From Prostheceraeus crozeri (Eukaryota > Platyhelminthes > Polycladida > Euryleptidae): DNA of 64,000 bases. A program made the translations under genes and the position numbers. Below the pieces are notes generated by a model. The model made no database searches. It was not told where the DNA came from and saw only the letters and a list, made by a program, of their open reading frames with translations. The stretch spans positions 1 to 64,000 of the forward strand of contig CAJQUW010012947.1 in NCBI GenBank assembly GCA_907163375.1, in the 5' to 3' direction. Positions 42,400-54,952 of this stretch are shown here, in pieces; within the stretch, counting starts at the first letter, position 1; the number at the start of each line of letters is the position of its first letter.

Positions 42400-43350
42400 G
42401 AATATATTTTAACATATATAATACACGTCCTCAATGACTAGAAAATTCCATGCACATCGACACCTAAGTCGTTCTTATTGGCATCTTTTGACCTGAGTAT
42501 ATCGACATTAGAATATACCAGTGAAACAACCAGCTCAGCGCATTTCTTCAAAACCAAGAAACTTTCTGTGTCACTGATTGGAATGAATCTCTAAAACTAC
42601 AAAGCACTCGATAAAACAACAGCCGAAATTGCCGGGTATTGAATGATGGCTTCAATCACTGGTATATCCTTCACAGGCTTCATATATCATATAAAAATTT
42701 GCTAATCAGCATCAAAATGAGATCAAAAGAGTATTTCTTGCTGTTTGATAATTGCATCTAATTATGATAGAAGACAGCATGTGTCGATGATGGTTAAATG
42801 GTCATGCTACCGTCAACGATTCTACATATGCATTCGAGGAAGTAGCATACTACAGTAAAACACTTGATCTTGATAATCTGGATGAATTTCTACTTGCCAC
42901 CAACAAACTTTTTAATGAATTTCTCGCAACATACACTACAATATGGCTGCTTATTAGAATGCAACAAGAGGATATCCTGACTAGCATCTGTATTGATAAA
43001 TTAAAATTTGGAAAGATTCAGGTTTTGAGATCTCAGCTTCTAAGTTGTTGGCAATGATAATGTAAGCTACATGAAATTGCACATTATGCTTCGACGAACA
43101 TACATAAGTCAATTTAAGGCAGTAGTAATCTTCAGGCCCAGATGTAAAGATTAGTAGAATAAAATATGACATGTGAAAAGTTCAAAACAGACTTGCAACG
43201 GAAAGATATGATTAAGATATAGATTTTTTACATTGCGCAGCTCACACTGAAATACATAACCAGTAGCAGTACAGGTTATCATTAATCATCATCAATGTTA
43301 TCATCATTGTTGATAAATCATGTTATTTAGTGCAAACCTATTTATTTCAA
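42400..43350. other. No gene recognised
   Basis: AT-rich intergenic sequence between ZNF-A and ZNF-B. Confidence 0.3.
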
Positions 43351-43520
43351 ATCAGAAGTGTTCTCAGCGTGCTATGCTTTATTTCCTGAATTTTTGTCTG
43401 CCAGAACGATGGACATCATCGGAGGTAAACAATTTCGATATGCTATCTACATTTAAGAGAATCGAATGAAGACAATTCAGCGTTAATTAGAAAGTTAGAT
43501 AAGAACAATAAAATCATCGT

Positions 43521-43751
43521 TCACTGCTGAAGCAGACCTCGATAGCAGGAAGGAATCGGCTCTGTTTTATTGACACAGTCATTGTTTCCGATGTGCACTG
43601 ATTCTAAAAATAGACGCTCTCTGTACCGCTTTTGTTGAACAAGAATCTCCGGATTTCCCCAATCAATGCAATGACCTTGATCGATTGCGTGTTCAGCAAT
43701 GGCAGATTTCTCAGGCTGACAAAGATTGTACGCGGAGCGGTGTTGTTTCAC
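43521..43751 (-). pseudogene. PLE GIY-YIG endonuclease C-terminal fragment
   Basis: Reads KSAIAEHAIDQGHCIDW, then RYRERLFLESVHI and IPSCYRGLL, the end of a classical Penelope C-terminal GIY-YIG nuclease. The GIY..YIG half and all RT sequence are missing. Confidence 0.8.
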
Positions 43752-43845
43752 GCTCCGATGATTTTATTGTTCTTATCTAACTTTCTAATTAACGCTGAAT
43801 TGTCTTCATTCGATTCTCTTGAATGTAGATAGCATATCGAAATTG

Positions 43846-43905
43846 TTTACTTCTGATGATGTCCATCGTTCTGGCGGACGAAAATTCATGAAATAAAGCA
43901 TAGCA
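43846..43905 (+). ncRNA. Hammerhead-ribozyme-like motif in PLE arm
   Basis: CTGATGA (43853-43859), then GTCC (43861-43864) pairing with GGAC (43876-43879), then GAAA (43880-43883). After it, ATT/AAT can form a minimal stem III with a 5-nt loop, and CTT before the core can pair with AAG after the presumed cleavage site. One extra T (43860) before stem II departs from the consensus. The mirror copy in the left arm has lost the core (CCGATGA, AGAC, AAAA). PLEs are known to carry hammerhead motifs in their terminal repeats. Confidence 0.5.
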
Positions 43906-43929
43906 CGCTGAGAACAATTCTGATTTGAA

Positions 43930-46040
43930 ATGAACTGCCCAGCGTACAGTCCTTCCATTTATAAAAAAACCTATTTATATCTACATTACAATGAATGATC
44001 TCATTATGACTTTTCAAAGATAAATTCTTGTTTGATGAGATTGTTATTATTGTTGAATATCATTGTTGGAGACTTTGTATCTAAACAGTACGAGCTGGTG
44101 CAAAATCGAGAAATTTTAGCAACTTTCTTTTGAACTATAACACTCCACCCACAGCTTCTTTTATAGTATCCTTGTACGATGATTTGATGTGTTGCGTTCA
44201 AATTTCCTACAAATTACTACAAAACGCTTTACTACATTACTACAAAAAATGTCATGAGGTAACATCGCTATACAAATTGACATCATTTCATGCAATTTGA
44301 ATGGAACATTCTTTGCGAAGTCTGTGCATCATGAGATACTAGGAAGAGCTAGTCTAGTATTTCGATTGTTACAGAAACATTATTTACTAGACCTGTCTCA
44401 TTCCATATTGAAATTCAAAAAATCAATTGTGAAATTATTTTATCTGTAAGCAAGAATTTGGAAGAGAAAATCTGATCTTTGCTGCCCTAGTACAAGCATA
44501 CAAGAATATCATGATAACTGGTCAGCAAATCGTGCTGCACAGTGTAAATAGTACGAGGGAGAGATAATTAACTTCAAAATATTCATGCCAAGTTCATTCA
44601 AATAGTTGGCATAATTTCATTTTCAGTCGCCTTGTTTTCAGCTGTCTGCTAACTGTGAAGGTGGAAAAGGACAGTCATAGAGGTTGGATTGTCATCCATC
44701 TTTGATATCTTATCATAGAGAGGACATGGAATGCCTTTAGCAGTTGCCTGTAACGGTAACAAGCCGATTTCAAATCAAAGTCATCTGTGAATGCGACAGT
44801 ACTAATGAGGGAAGTTTTTAGCAAATCCATTTGCGGAGCAGCACTCGATGAGCACCTTTACCGGACAAGTGTACGAATCTGATCAATCGGTCGAATTTCT
44901 CTCACTTACTTTTTATAATGGTACCTGAGAATCGTAGATAAACTTATATTGTGCAATATTCATTTTGGACATGAAATACATGTATATAATAAAAGAGGCG
45001 AAATTGTATTTGATGAACCAGCAAACATTGCAAGCAGAAAATATCAAGATCAATGTGAATTTTTGAAAATATCAGCTTGGCATCTTCAACGTTCAAAAAA
45101 GAAAACTCGTTCAAAAATATCATCATTTTTGAAAAATCAACAATATTTTTGAAGAAGTAATCACAAAATCGCCTGTAGACTCTTTTAGATTCACTCTCAT
45201 CACTCAGCTTAGGATCGCTTACAATGGATTATAATGATCGATCATGCAAAAAGGGGGAACGAGAGTCATAACTGTGTGGTCGCCTGTTCACTTTTTATAT
45301 TTTTCTTTCATGTTGTCTACACGCTTTGTTAACGGCTCATTTTCATCAACGTTCACACATGTGACATATCTCAGGTGCGAAACTTCTAGATTATACAGTA
45401 TACCACATGTCATCTCTAGACAAAGACAGCTAAGTTCTGAGCTAGCCCCGCTGTCTGAGTCCAGACCAGTGCCATTATAGCTAGTGTGTCATCCTTAGGC
45501 TTCGATATTTAATTGCATACTAGCAATAATTGCATTCATTGAATAAGGTATATTGAAGCTGTGACGTCGCAACATCGCTGATTTTAAAACTGCTAGAAGT
45601 TGCTTCGATGGCAGTGCTTGAGTATACCTTTGTTAATGACAATATGGTAAACATAAAAACTTCAAAACATTAATGCTTGTGCAAAAGGCAAAAAATACTT
45701 TCAGCGTTACGTCACTACATATCCTACAAATCAAAATTCAGGACGGTCTGCTAAAATCTGGATTTCATTTTCCTTGGAAACTGGGATGTTATGCCATGAT
45801 GCACGCATGTTTATAAAAAGATACGAGATAAATTTTCGACCCTAGATGGACCATTGGAAAAGTCAATTTTTCCTATCTTAAACATGCTTAGGCGCTTCTT
45901 TAGAAGAAATTTCAAAAGAAGTCGATTGAGTGAGCAATGCTTTCGAAGTAAAAATGAAAATAGAAAATCGTAGTATTGACGTGCTTCATTTCAAGCTCAT
46001 GGGACCTTCAATTATTCATGTATAGATTGATGAGTGGAAT
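43930..46040. other. No gene recognised
   Basis: AT-rich, small frames without motifs; downstream flank of ZNF-B. Confidence 0.3.
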
Positions 46041-46047
46041 TGCCAAA

Positions 46048-46733
46048 CTAAATCTTTCTAACTTTGGAAGCAGAATCAGAATGCTTTTGCATGTGAACAG
46101 TCAAATGACCTTTTTGAGTAAATGATTTGGAGCAAAAGCTACAACCAAATGGGCGCTCACCAGAATGCATAAGGATATGAGTCGACAAATGACTTCTCTG
46201 AATGAACGATTTGGAGCAAATACTACACGAAAACGGGCGGTAACCAGAATGTATTCGCATGTGAAGTGATAATGAGCATTTCTGCGTGAATGACTTGGAG
46301 CAAATACTGCAAGAGAACTTCCGGTCACCAGAATGCAATCGCAAGTGAACTGACAAATGGCTTTTCTGTGTGAATGCTTTAGAGCAAATATTGCAAGAAA
46401 ACGGGCGGTCACCGGAGTGTATTCGCATGTGAGATGACAAATAGCTTTTCTGAGCGAATGATTTGGAGCAAATGTTGCAAAAAAGCGAGCTGTCAACAGG
46501 ATGGGCACCCACAGAAGTTTCAGATGACTTATTAATAGAATGATCAGAACTCCCTGATGTAATAACATAAGAACCTGACATACTACGTTCACCAGCCAAA
46601 CCCGGCTGAAATTTGCAAAGCTCGAATTCCTTGACTTTCTTTACATCATCCGAAACTTGACATTCCATCAGTTCGTCATCGCTTCCTCTTGCCGATGTTA
46701 ATGCTGACTGTTCACGATGTACTTGAGCGCCAG
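46048..46733 (-). CDS. ZNF-B, terminal exon: 5-finger C2H2 protein
   Basis: Last coding exon of the second zinc-finger gene (full model 392 aa). It opens after TTGTTTTTTCAG in the same phase as ZNF-A and reads AQVHREQSALTSARGSDDEL before an acidic and Ser-rich spacer. Five C2H2 fingers follow (CNICSKSF through CSFCSKSF), joined by HSGDRPFSC-type linkers, with a short basic tail (SKVRKI). The expected role is nuclear DNA binding. It has nine fingers fewer than ZNF-A. An upstream frame in another register repeats the period and is only a shadow. Confidence 0.9.
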
Positions 46734-47069
46734 CTGAAAAAACAAGAAAGTAGACGGATAGTATTCAGTGTTCTGCAATATCGTCGTAGCTGGTATTTCA
46801 AGAAATCAAATCATCAATCAATCTATCACACAAAATACAGGAGCAGATGATAGCTATTAATAGCATGCACTAACCTCTGGATTTCGCCAGCAAGGCTCGT
46901 CAGTAGGCATAGAAATGACCCAAACTAGCTTAAAATGTCTAGAATGGCTGAATAAGCTTAAGTACTGCACAACAGGCGCCTTTTTTCCTGGCTTAGCCGT
47001 ACGGCTGATAATCATAGAGATTGCAGAGTGCCAGTTCGCCTGGGCATAGATTAGAAAGATGTCTTCAGA

Positions 47070-47429
47070 CTTAAACACATTATCCTTAGCAGTGATTTTC
47101 GTTGGGACTGTCATGTGACCAAAGTCATAAAATCAGCCTCGCGCAAAATGTTTATAATTCGCAACTTACGAACATCAGGATGTCCGAAGGAGTGCATATT
47201 CAACGTCTACGTTTCCTGCATCTGCAGCATTTTGCTGTATGCCTTTTGCAACTTGCCTGAGAGAATGTTTTCCCAGCTCGAAAAAGCTGAGCGGAGGGCG
47301 CTTTGGATTGCCGGAATGTCGGTGGACGCCAAGAACGATACCCTAAGGACCGCCGGTGACAAGCTATGTGACAACCTATTCTTACAGATTGCATCCAACG
47401 ACGCCCATTCCCTCCGCAGCATTTTCTAG
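47070..47429 (+). pseudogene. LINE RT C-terminal fragment
   Basis: Reads LSSDFRWDCHVTKVIKSAS, then RKMFIIRNLRTSGCP, SILLYAFCNLP and QLEKAERRALWI, the thumb and connector typical of CR1/Jockey-like LINEs. 5'-truncated and ended by a stop after SLRSIF. Confidence 0.7.
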
Positions 47430-48645
47430 CTCGCCCATTAAGACATCGGAATCGGCTGACAATCTCTTGAGTAGTCTTCCTTGACATCGGAATTAGAAGG
47501 TCTGTATGATCATTCTAACATCCGCAGTGTGAACAGGTCACGTCTCACATACACACCTCTAGACAGTGGAAAGAAACAGTATCCTCAAGGATATAGTAGT
47601 TCCTCCATAATTCGGTAAGTAAGCATGTCGCGGGGTTCTTGGCGCTAAAATTTGCTAGATACTAATGCAAACTTTTAGGACGATCTATATTCTTTACTTC
47701 AATATGCTGAGATTACATTATCCCAGTTGTCAATATGTGAACAAAACTATTTGATGAAGATCAAGTAAATTATATTGTGAAGAATATGTACAAAATCTCA
47801 AGTAGGCCTGCATGGATAGTTCGAGCACATGAAATGCTCCATCACTACAAAGGCACCGTGAACACCAGATTGAATGTTGGTTCTGCAACGGATAGGGCCT
47901 ACATTTCGCATAAAGGTTGGTGTTGGTGGAATGCGCTTTCTGCTCGATATCTGAAAAATAAAATGCTTATCTCAATTGAGGCGAATAAGATGCTTGGTTG
48001 AGCAGTGTAAGGTCACCATGGTTGCACCATCATATTTAGCTGCTACGCAAAAACTGTTCAAACATTGCTTCTTAATTAAGTTTCATTGTGGTCCTCCGAT
48101 ATTTAAGCAATTTTGAAATGCAAAGCTTATAGATCACACTGCTAGTCTATTTGGTCTATTTTTATCAATACTACTTTGCATGACTTGAAGAACCTCATGC
48201 TTAAAAAAACGATACTTCTGCTTCTTTTTCAGCATCATATTTTGGTGGCAATTTGACCGAATATTTATGAAAAAGGAATTTTTAGATCTTGCTTATTGTT
48301 GTCGGAATCTATAGCGTCATTCCATCTAACAAGAAAAGCAACATTATCAAGAGATCTGACAGTATTAGACATAACGTTACTAAGATCGCGCGGGATTCTG
48401 TAATTATAACCTTTATCGAGTAATAGCTAACTTCCATTTGGAAAACTGATATCAGCTTCATTCATATATGAACGCTCTGAAAGATAATTAACACGCTTAT
48501 CCTTGCATAAGAGATCATCTGTATACTTGAATGGGAAAGGTTTCAGGTTAGCTTGATTGTCAAAGTGTATTACCGGATGAAGTCACTTGCCTAATCATGC
48601 AAAACGAAATTATATCGCAGATAGCATGAATTATGTGCAAAAAAG

Positions 48646-49161
48646 ATGTCGAGATCCGGAAAAAGTAAAATTGCTATTGAGACTTTAAAAATAATTGTCG
48701 TAGTAACGGCTTCAGTGACCAATGTTTTTTCGTACACAAAAATACCAAGAATAAGAAAATACTCATATACTATGTACAAAACTAATTTAACACTAGATTT
48801 TATAAAGGATAGGAAAAACAAGCAGATTCACATGCTTGTGAACAAATATGATATAAAAGCTAGCCTAATCAGAAAACCAAATAAATCCATCTCCAGCACC
48901 CTTAATAATAAAGTCGAAAATATGAAGCATGAAAACTGCCAGCTCTGTAACTTGCTGAATGACGACTATAAATGTAGTGACCGTTTTATCATCTATAAGT
49001 TTGCCTGCAAAATATGTGCAGAACTTTACATCGGCAAACAACGTAACAGCATTAACGTAGGAAAAAAATCCTTTCTGATCACTTGTTGCAGAAACGTCAA
49101 GGAAGTTCCATTGATTATTTTGGTAAACAAATTATTGACAAATGTAGAGAGATCTTGTTGA
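48646..49161 (+). pseudogene. Naiad-type PLE: Cys motif and GIY-YIG N-terminal half
   Basis: Reads CQLCNLLNDDYKC, then RFIIYKFACKICAELYIGK. The Cys pairs before and within the I-Y...Y-I-G motif are the N-terminal zinc-binding and GIY-YIG signature of PLEs with N-terminal nuclease. The frame breaks down after about RNSINV (frameshift), and the RT is absent. It is the missing half of the nuclease seen in the 17-19 kb element, but at another locus and on the other strand. Confidence 0.7.
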
Positions 49162-50398
49162 TACTACATTGACCGAATCTCGACAAATCAGATCTTTTGA
49201 ACTTTAACTTAACAGGAAGATCGAAATGACTGATTTCTCATCGATTTGTCAACTGTGTATATTAAAGTGCATATAAGCATATTTTGTTCGTGTGCGCATT
49301 TCCATACTTTAGTGAATTTTTCTGTGTCTTGACAAAGGACGACAATCGAAATGTCATACATAAATAATTTCGAGGAATTTGGTCTCTTTACTATATTTGG
49401 AGGCATTACCGGAAAATCTCATTTTCGAACTACAAATGCTAATGATTTGTTCATCAGAATAGCCGTCTGATCTACTGAGAAGCTATGTGTGTGTAATCTA
49501 TATTCCTGTCGTGCACGACGCACCAGAATATAAAATATGAAAACCCTGACTCCACAGCAACACAAAACAAATTCATGCTCTATGCGCAAACTTTTCCAGA
49601 CGCTTCGAAGATTCCTTTCGTAACGTTTCCAGGGCACTTAGATTAAGGAAGATGAATACCACAAATTCGTAGACTTCGTGCCTCTAGTCAAATAAACCAA
49701 TAAATTGTTTTACAGCAACGGTTGGGGAATACAAGTTCGAGTATACGAGAGTGAAAATATATTATTCTGCCGCACGGCGTATAGTAGTATATCCATAATC
49801 ACTCTGGAGGCATCACACTTTACAATCTATAGCTTTGATTAAAAAGTTCAAACGTAAAATATAGGAGCATCTGCATTTTCTTAAGAGAAAATAAAACGCA
49901 TTGTATCACACTGCTACATAGCATAAACATGTAGACCTATAATGTCTAGATCTATGGAGTTCTCATGGATTTTGGCATAAAATGTCATAAGGTTCGAACT
50001 TACCTGACAAATTACTGATGTTGTAGTGAAGAGCACTCGTATCAGTCGCCACCTGAATTATACCGTCATCTTGCATGAGAATAGTAAGACGTACGCTATA
50101 AACCAGGCCATTAGACCATCGACCGTAAAGAAGTCATTGGACACCGAAGACCATCGACCAATAGAATATACCAGAATTACGTCAGATACTCTCTTAACTT
50201 ACCGGTGATAAGTTATAAAGCTGTGAGACGGCCTACATGAGTCCGCTTATAGGCTGGTGATTATAATTAGCACATAATCGAATCATGTTGTCAGTCCTAT
50301 CATAAAATCTTCCCAGATGCATGATTGCAGAAGCCTGTAATGGTTATCAAACGTTTTACCCTTGATTTCATGGCTCATATCAAGAATTTTGTAAACTA

Positions 50399-51184
50399 TA
50401 GTAGAACCCACTTATAACGGACTCGGTTATAACGAACTCTCGGATATAACGTACTCCTCTTGCAGGCACGGACAAAAATTCCTATTATGTCTATATAAAA
50501 TGCCTCGGTTATAACGTACTTGGAAATAACGTTCTACTCGGATATAGCGAACTCTTTTTAAGGGTCCACAGAGCAAATTTTGATTTTTTACAACGTACTT
50601 AGGGATGAAAGTACTTAAGTATTCTGAATCGAAACGAAGCTGACACGATTCTGCAATAACTTGCTGCGTTTGATGATGGCAGCAACAGCTCTTGTCATTG
50701 GCTCGGAGGAGGACAACTTTTGAGTGTCGAATCCGTCTAATGAGCAATCGATAGAAGTGAACTGGAATTAAGACATTGTCTGTGATGGTGTCTTCTTAAC
50801 GCGTCACTGCGCTGTTTACATTGTTTTTTAGTCATTCAGATTTTTAGATTTATGTTCAGAATATTGCATATTTTTTCTTACACAATAGAGAATTTCTAAG
50901 ACATTATACTGTTTTCTCGCGTAGGCATGATCATACATGTAGGGACAGGGCAAACAAATAAATGTACATTACATGTACATGTATTTATGGTGATGCATAG
51001 TGAGAATTAGCTGGTCATGATGGATAGGACCTTACTATTGCAATTAACAACTTAATTTGGTGCAGAAGTAGGCTTCAATACCTCTTATACAGCTTGTTCT
51101 TGCACACCTCGGATACAACATACCTCGGTTATAACGTACCAATTTTTTAGGTCCCTTGAAGTACGTTATAAGTGGGTTCTACTG
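50399..51184. mobile_element. pogo/Tc1-like MITE, copy 2 (786 bp)
   Basis: Reverse complement of 24931-25687. The left terminal C is changed to T; the right end is intact (GTTCTACTG). TA target duplications lie at 50397-50398 and 51185-51186. Subterminal CGGTTATAACG words are conserved. Confidence 0.85.
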
Positions 51185-51422
51185 TATAACTAACCGCAAA
51201 TGCATTCAAATCAAGAGCTATCGTGCCTTTCAAATAAAACATGTTCGACAGAAGCAGTTACCATGCTTTCCGCATGAGCATTGAAGGATTTTAAGCAATC
51301 ATTTAAGAATACGAAAAAGAGCTATAATAATAATTCAACTTAATGGGGCATTGATCTATATTGACATTGGTGTCATTGTATTTTAAAATTCAAATTCAAA
51401 TTCAAAAGAGAAGAAGACTTTA

Positions 51423-52208
51423 TAAATAAAAAACAAAGCCGCTTTCATATTGATGTTCAACAAACGTTTCGTAACTTTAATGGAACGACATGTTTCGCCC
51501 GCTCTCAGTCAGGTTAGACACAGGACTGACAAGCTAAGTGTGCAATACAGAAGATGGCAGTTCACATAGATATCGATGACGCAACATTCAACATAAGAAT
51601 TACATAAAAACGAAGTGAAAGATTATAACGAACTACTTACAAAGAAAAGTTAGTAGACACGTCTTCATTCATTACAGCGCATTCGGTAATATGTTCCAAA
51701 CTGTTTGTCCTCAGTTACTAAGTGTCCTCCACGTTCCACTAGAATATCCAACAGTGCCGTGACCCGCCATCTACAAGTTTGTGACATATCCGCTTCTTAG
51801 GTACGATCACGCTTCAAAATTGCATTTAAATCTGACAATGAACGCGTACTGCGAATTTTAGAAGCATTGTGCATTACACGTGATACTCCAGATCTCTGTG
51901 TGCAAAAAGAACGTGTTCCGTGCTTACTTCTTCCGTGGTGACACTTCGTTTCTTTGTGCTGTAATTAATGAAAACGTATCTACTAACTTTTCTTTGTAAA
52001 TAGTATCTTTCATCTATTTTATATAATTTAGCTTGAATGTTGCGTCATCGATATCTATGTGAACTGCCTGCCATCTTCTGTATTTCACACTTAGCTTGTC
52101 AGTCTCGTGTATAACCTGACGGAGAACTTGCGAAGCATGTCGTTCTATTAAAGCTACAAACGTTTGTTGAACACCAATATGAATGCGGTTTTTTATTTAT
52201 AAACTAGC
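51423..52208. mobile_element. Inverted-arm element, ~235-bp arms
   Basis: Arms 51423-51660 and 51974-52208 are reverse complements (GTTCAACAAACGTTT, GATATCGATGACGCAACATTCAA, AAAGAAAAGTTAGTAGA). On the minus strand the left arm reads CTGAGAGCGGGCGAAACATG, like PLE terminal repeats. The ~310-bp centre has an open-looking minus reading (SLSDLNAILKRDRT, then TALLDILVERGG) that I do not recognise. A PLE-derived or other fold-back unit. Confidence 0.55.
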
Positions 52209-52976
52209 CGAGGAAACAAATTTCTTCCGTAACGAAGAAGAGATGAATTGATGCTTCCCCATAAGAATTATCTAAGTGGGCGAAAGAAAGGAAAAGTCTT
52301 GAATAATTATCAAAATTCAAATACCGCATTTGCTGTTAGAAACGCCGCCCTCTAGTAAGCGCTGCAGCCAGGATGTCAACTTTTTAACAAATGCCGCAAC
52401 ATTGATATCAAGAAAATCAGAGAGCATTGACTGGGTCTACTGCGGATTGAGCTAAAACAGCAAGGATAAAGTTATCAAACATCACTGGAATGCTTAATGA
52501 TGTGACTGTTAGAAGTCACAAAATATAATGAAAAAATATGGTCACATGACAATGGAAAAAACAGCAGATACAAGTACTGTACTGTTTATTCCATGACATT
52601 AGTCCGACATTGTGTTCAATCACCGTCAAATCCACCAGGCCTTGTCGGTAAAGAAAAAATTGGCAATACAGTACGAAGAATGCTAGATAGCTTTCACATA
52701 TTTTCCGTAGTCACAGGCCTGCAATTATTGTTGAAAAAAATCCCATAAGTACGCCTTCACTATAACAAACGCCGCCCTCTAATCAATAACGCACTTGGAA
52801 GCAGGCGATTGTGAATAAACGCCACAGGGCTTATTAGAGGAAATACGGTGGTGCAATTGCGTAAGAATCAGTTGTGAACTACATGCATGAGTCGCCACTG
52901 ACTCACATCAAACTTCAGATGTCAAGCCTGCATATAGTTTGGAACAAGGCAAACAACATTGTTACATTAAGTTCAA

Positions 52977-54240
52977 ATGGAATTATCTTTCGCTCACTAT
53001 TCCATTGCATTCATGATTGATGAGCTCATGCCCAATGACATCAATGACGTTTTCCATTCTTTCTTCTCTCATGATGATGCTTCTGATTTCCGTGATTCAC
53101 GTCCATCATCAGCAAGTAGTCCATCTGTTCCGAACGTTACTGAAAAGCGAGTTACCGATTTAATCAACAGTTGCAAATCAAACTCAATAGGTCCGGATGG
53201 AGTACCAGGATTCTTCTTCAAACTCTTTGTTGACATATTGGCCGCTCCGCTGACCGTCTATTTTCATCATGTGCCTCCGATCTGCAACATTCCCAACCTG
53301 TTGGAAGGTTGCCAACATTCTACCTCTTCCGAAGGGAAATGGTGAACATCGACCAATTTCAATCCTCCCCCTTTTAAGCAAGGTTTTGGAGAAGCTTGTT
53401 AGGGATATCGTCTTGCTTCCATTTCTCAATAAATCGTTTCATTCGAGACAGTTTGCGTACTTGCCTCATGGCTTCCCTGGTGGTACGAATGCCTTATTAG
53501 CTATCCGCTTAACGATGGTCCACCACATTAGCATTTCCTCGACCAATTCGTGTAGGATCTTGGCCATTGATCTAAAGAAAGCTTTTGATTCTGTTAGCCA
53601 TCTCTCACGTCTGAATACCATCGCTAACGAATTCAATGCCGATCCTCATGCGGTGTCCATGATCCAAAGTTTCCTTTCTGACCGGTTCCAACGAGTCTAC
53701 ATCAATAACATCAGTACTACCTGGAAAAAAATGTTAGTAGCGGTGTCCCTCAAGTATCGATTTTAGGCCCTTTGCTTTTCGTACTTCTGATTAACGACCT
53801 CTCTAAATTCGAGAACACAGAGATTGTTGCGTATACCGATGGCTTGACCCTGATTCACCTTGCTGATAATATGAGTGACCCTGCTGAGTTCCAAGCTGAT
53901 GTTGACAAATTCTCCTCTTGGACTCTCACTAAGCATCTAAAAATTAATGAAGCAAAAACTAAGTGTCTATGTGTCAGCCGCTGCGACGCTAATTTTGATC
54001 CTATTTTCATTAATGATGCTCTTGTACAAGATGTACCCTCCTTGAAAATCTTTGGTGTCCATTTTTCTGAAAATCTGTCGTTGAGTGATGAATTTGCCTT
54101 TCTGTACGGGAAATTGTGTCAAATAATGTCTTTTGTAAAGAGGTTGAAAAACAACGGCAGCAGTGGTGATTTGGACTGCGCATGTTGGCCTAGTAGTTGC
54201 ACAGATTGGGTTCTGTTGGACAGTTATTTGTGACAGCAAG
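52977..54240 (+). pseudogene. LINE reverse transcriptase, 5'-truncated
   Basis: Frames in series give the palm of a CR1-like non-LTR RT: NSIGPDGVPGFFFKL, ANILPLPKGNGEHRPISILP, FAYLPHGFPGGTNALL, ILAIDLKKAFDSVSH (motif A), SVPQ-like region and LLFVLLINDLS (motif B), then VAYTDGLTLIH where the catalytic YxDD is changed to YTDG, and KHLKINEAKTKCLCV. Frameshifts at about 53330 and 53765. Loss of the second catalytic Asp and the truncation show it is dead. Confidence 0.85.
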
Positions 54241-54772
54241 CTGAGTGACAAGCAGAGCTCATAACAAACCGTCACTGAAAGAAATGCTCGACGGAAGGTG
54301 AGTCCGTCTAGTCAGGAAGATCGCTGATAATGCGGATGCTCATCCTCTAGCTGATTTTTTGTTGTCAGAAATGATGTTCGAAATGTGAGGCATACAAGAA
54401 AGCTGCTTGCCCATCGACGTCAAGTTAAATTGTATGCGAAATTTTTTGTTAAATTTTCCTCTTATACATAATTGTGTCCATTTTTCTTTCTTTTTTGTAA
54501 GTCTGTGCAGAACTATGTCATATACCGCTTGTTGTATTGGCAAAAAAGACCTATTGTTATTATAAGTCAGTATTGTCATTGCAGTCATAACATGTAAACA
54601 TGTCAAAGCTTTACCCTTCTTAGGATGTCATTGAAATATAGAGCGGATGCTGGAGATGAGCATCATCATTTGAAATTCATCAAGTAATTGCAGTTGCGAT
54701 CATAGGGCACACCACGCTTGCTAATGAATTACATTATAATATGAATTGACAGTGTGAAGTATATTTACTTAC

Positions 54773-54952
54773 CGATCTCTTCGTCATCATGTACACCATC
54801 ACTCCGGATGGGATGCACCACTATGTCTTTACATTCATTATTCTGCTTGTCAGCTGTGTTTGCCAATGTCACTTTTCCTTGACAGAGAAGGCTTGTACTG
54901 GCTTCAAGTTCATCAGAAGATATTCCTGGTAGTTCTGAGGCCGCATATTCCT
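54773..54952 (-). CDS. ZNF-B, exon 3
   Basis: 180 nt, acceptor TTGTTTTCTAG, donor GTAAGTAA. Reads EEYAASELPGISSDELEAS, then KQNNECKDIVV and DDEEIG. Homologous to ZNF-A exon 3, same phases (1 and 1). Confidence 0.8.

Larger units (their letters stand above)
43352..43928 (-). mobile_element. Penelope-like element remnant between inverted arms
   Basis: Arms 43352-43520 and 43752-43928 are reverse complements (AAATTCAT.../GAACAATAAAATCATCG and others) around a PLE endonuclease fragment. Inverted partial copies at insertion sites are typical of PLEs. The arms hold a hammerhead-like motif (see 43846-43905). Confidence 0.75.
46734..54772 (-). other. ZNF-B intron 3 (8.0 kb), filled with TEs
   Basis: Contains a LINE fragment (47070), a Naiad-type PLE piece (48646), pogo-like MITE copy 2 (50399), an inverted-arm element (51423) and a LINE RT (52977). 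Other parts show no supported gene. Confidence 0.65.

Noticed and set aside
46857..47114. 85-codon minus frame
   Set aside because: Lies directly upstream of and partly antisense to the LINE fragment at 47070; no motif.
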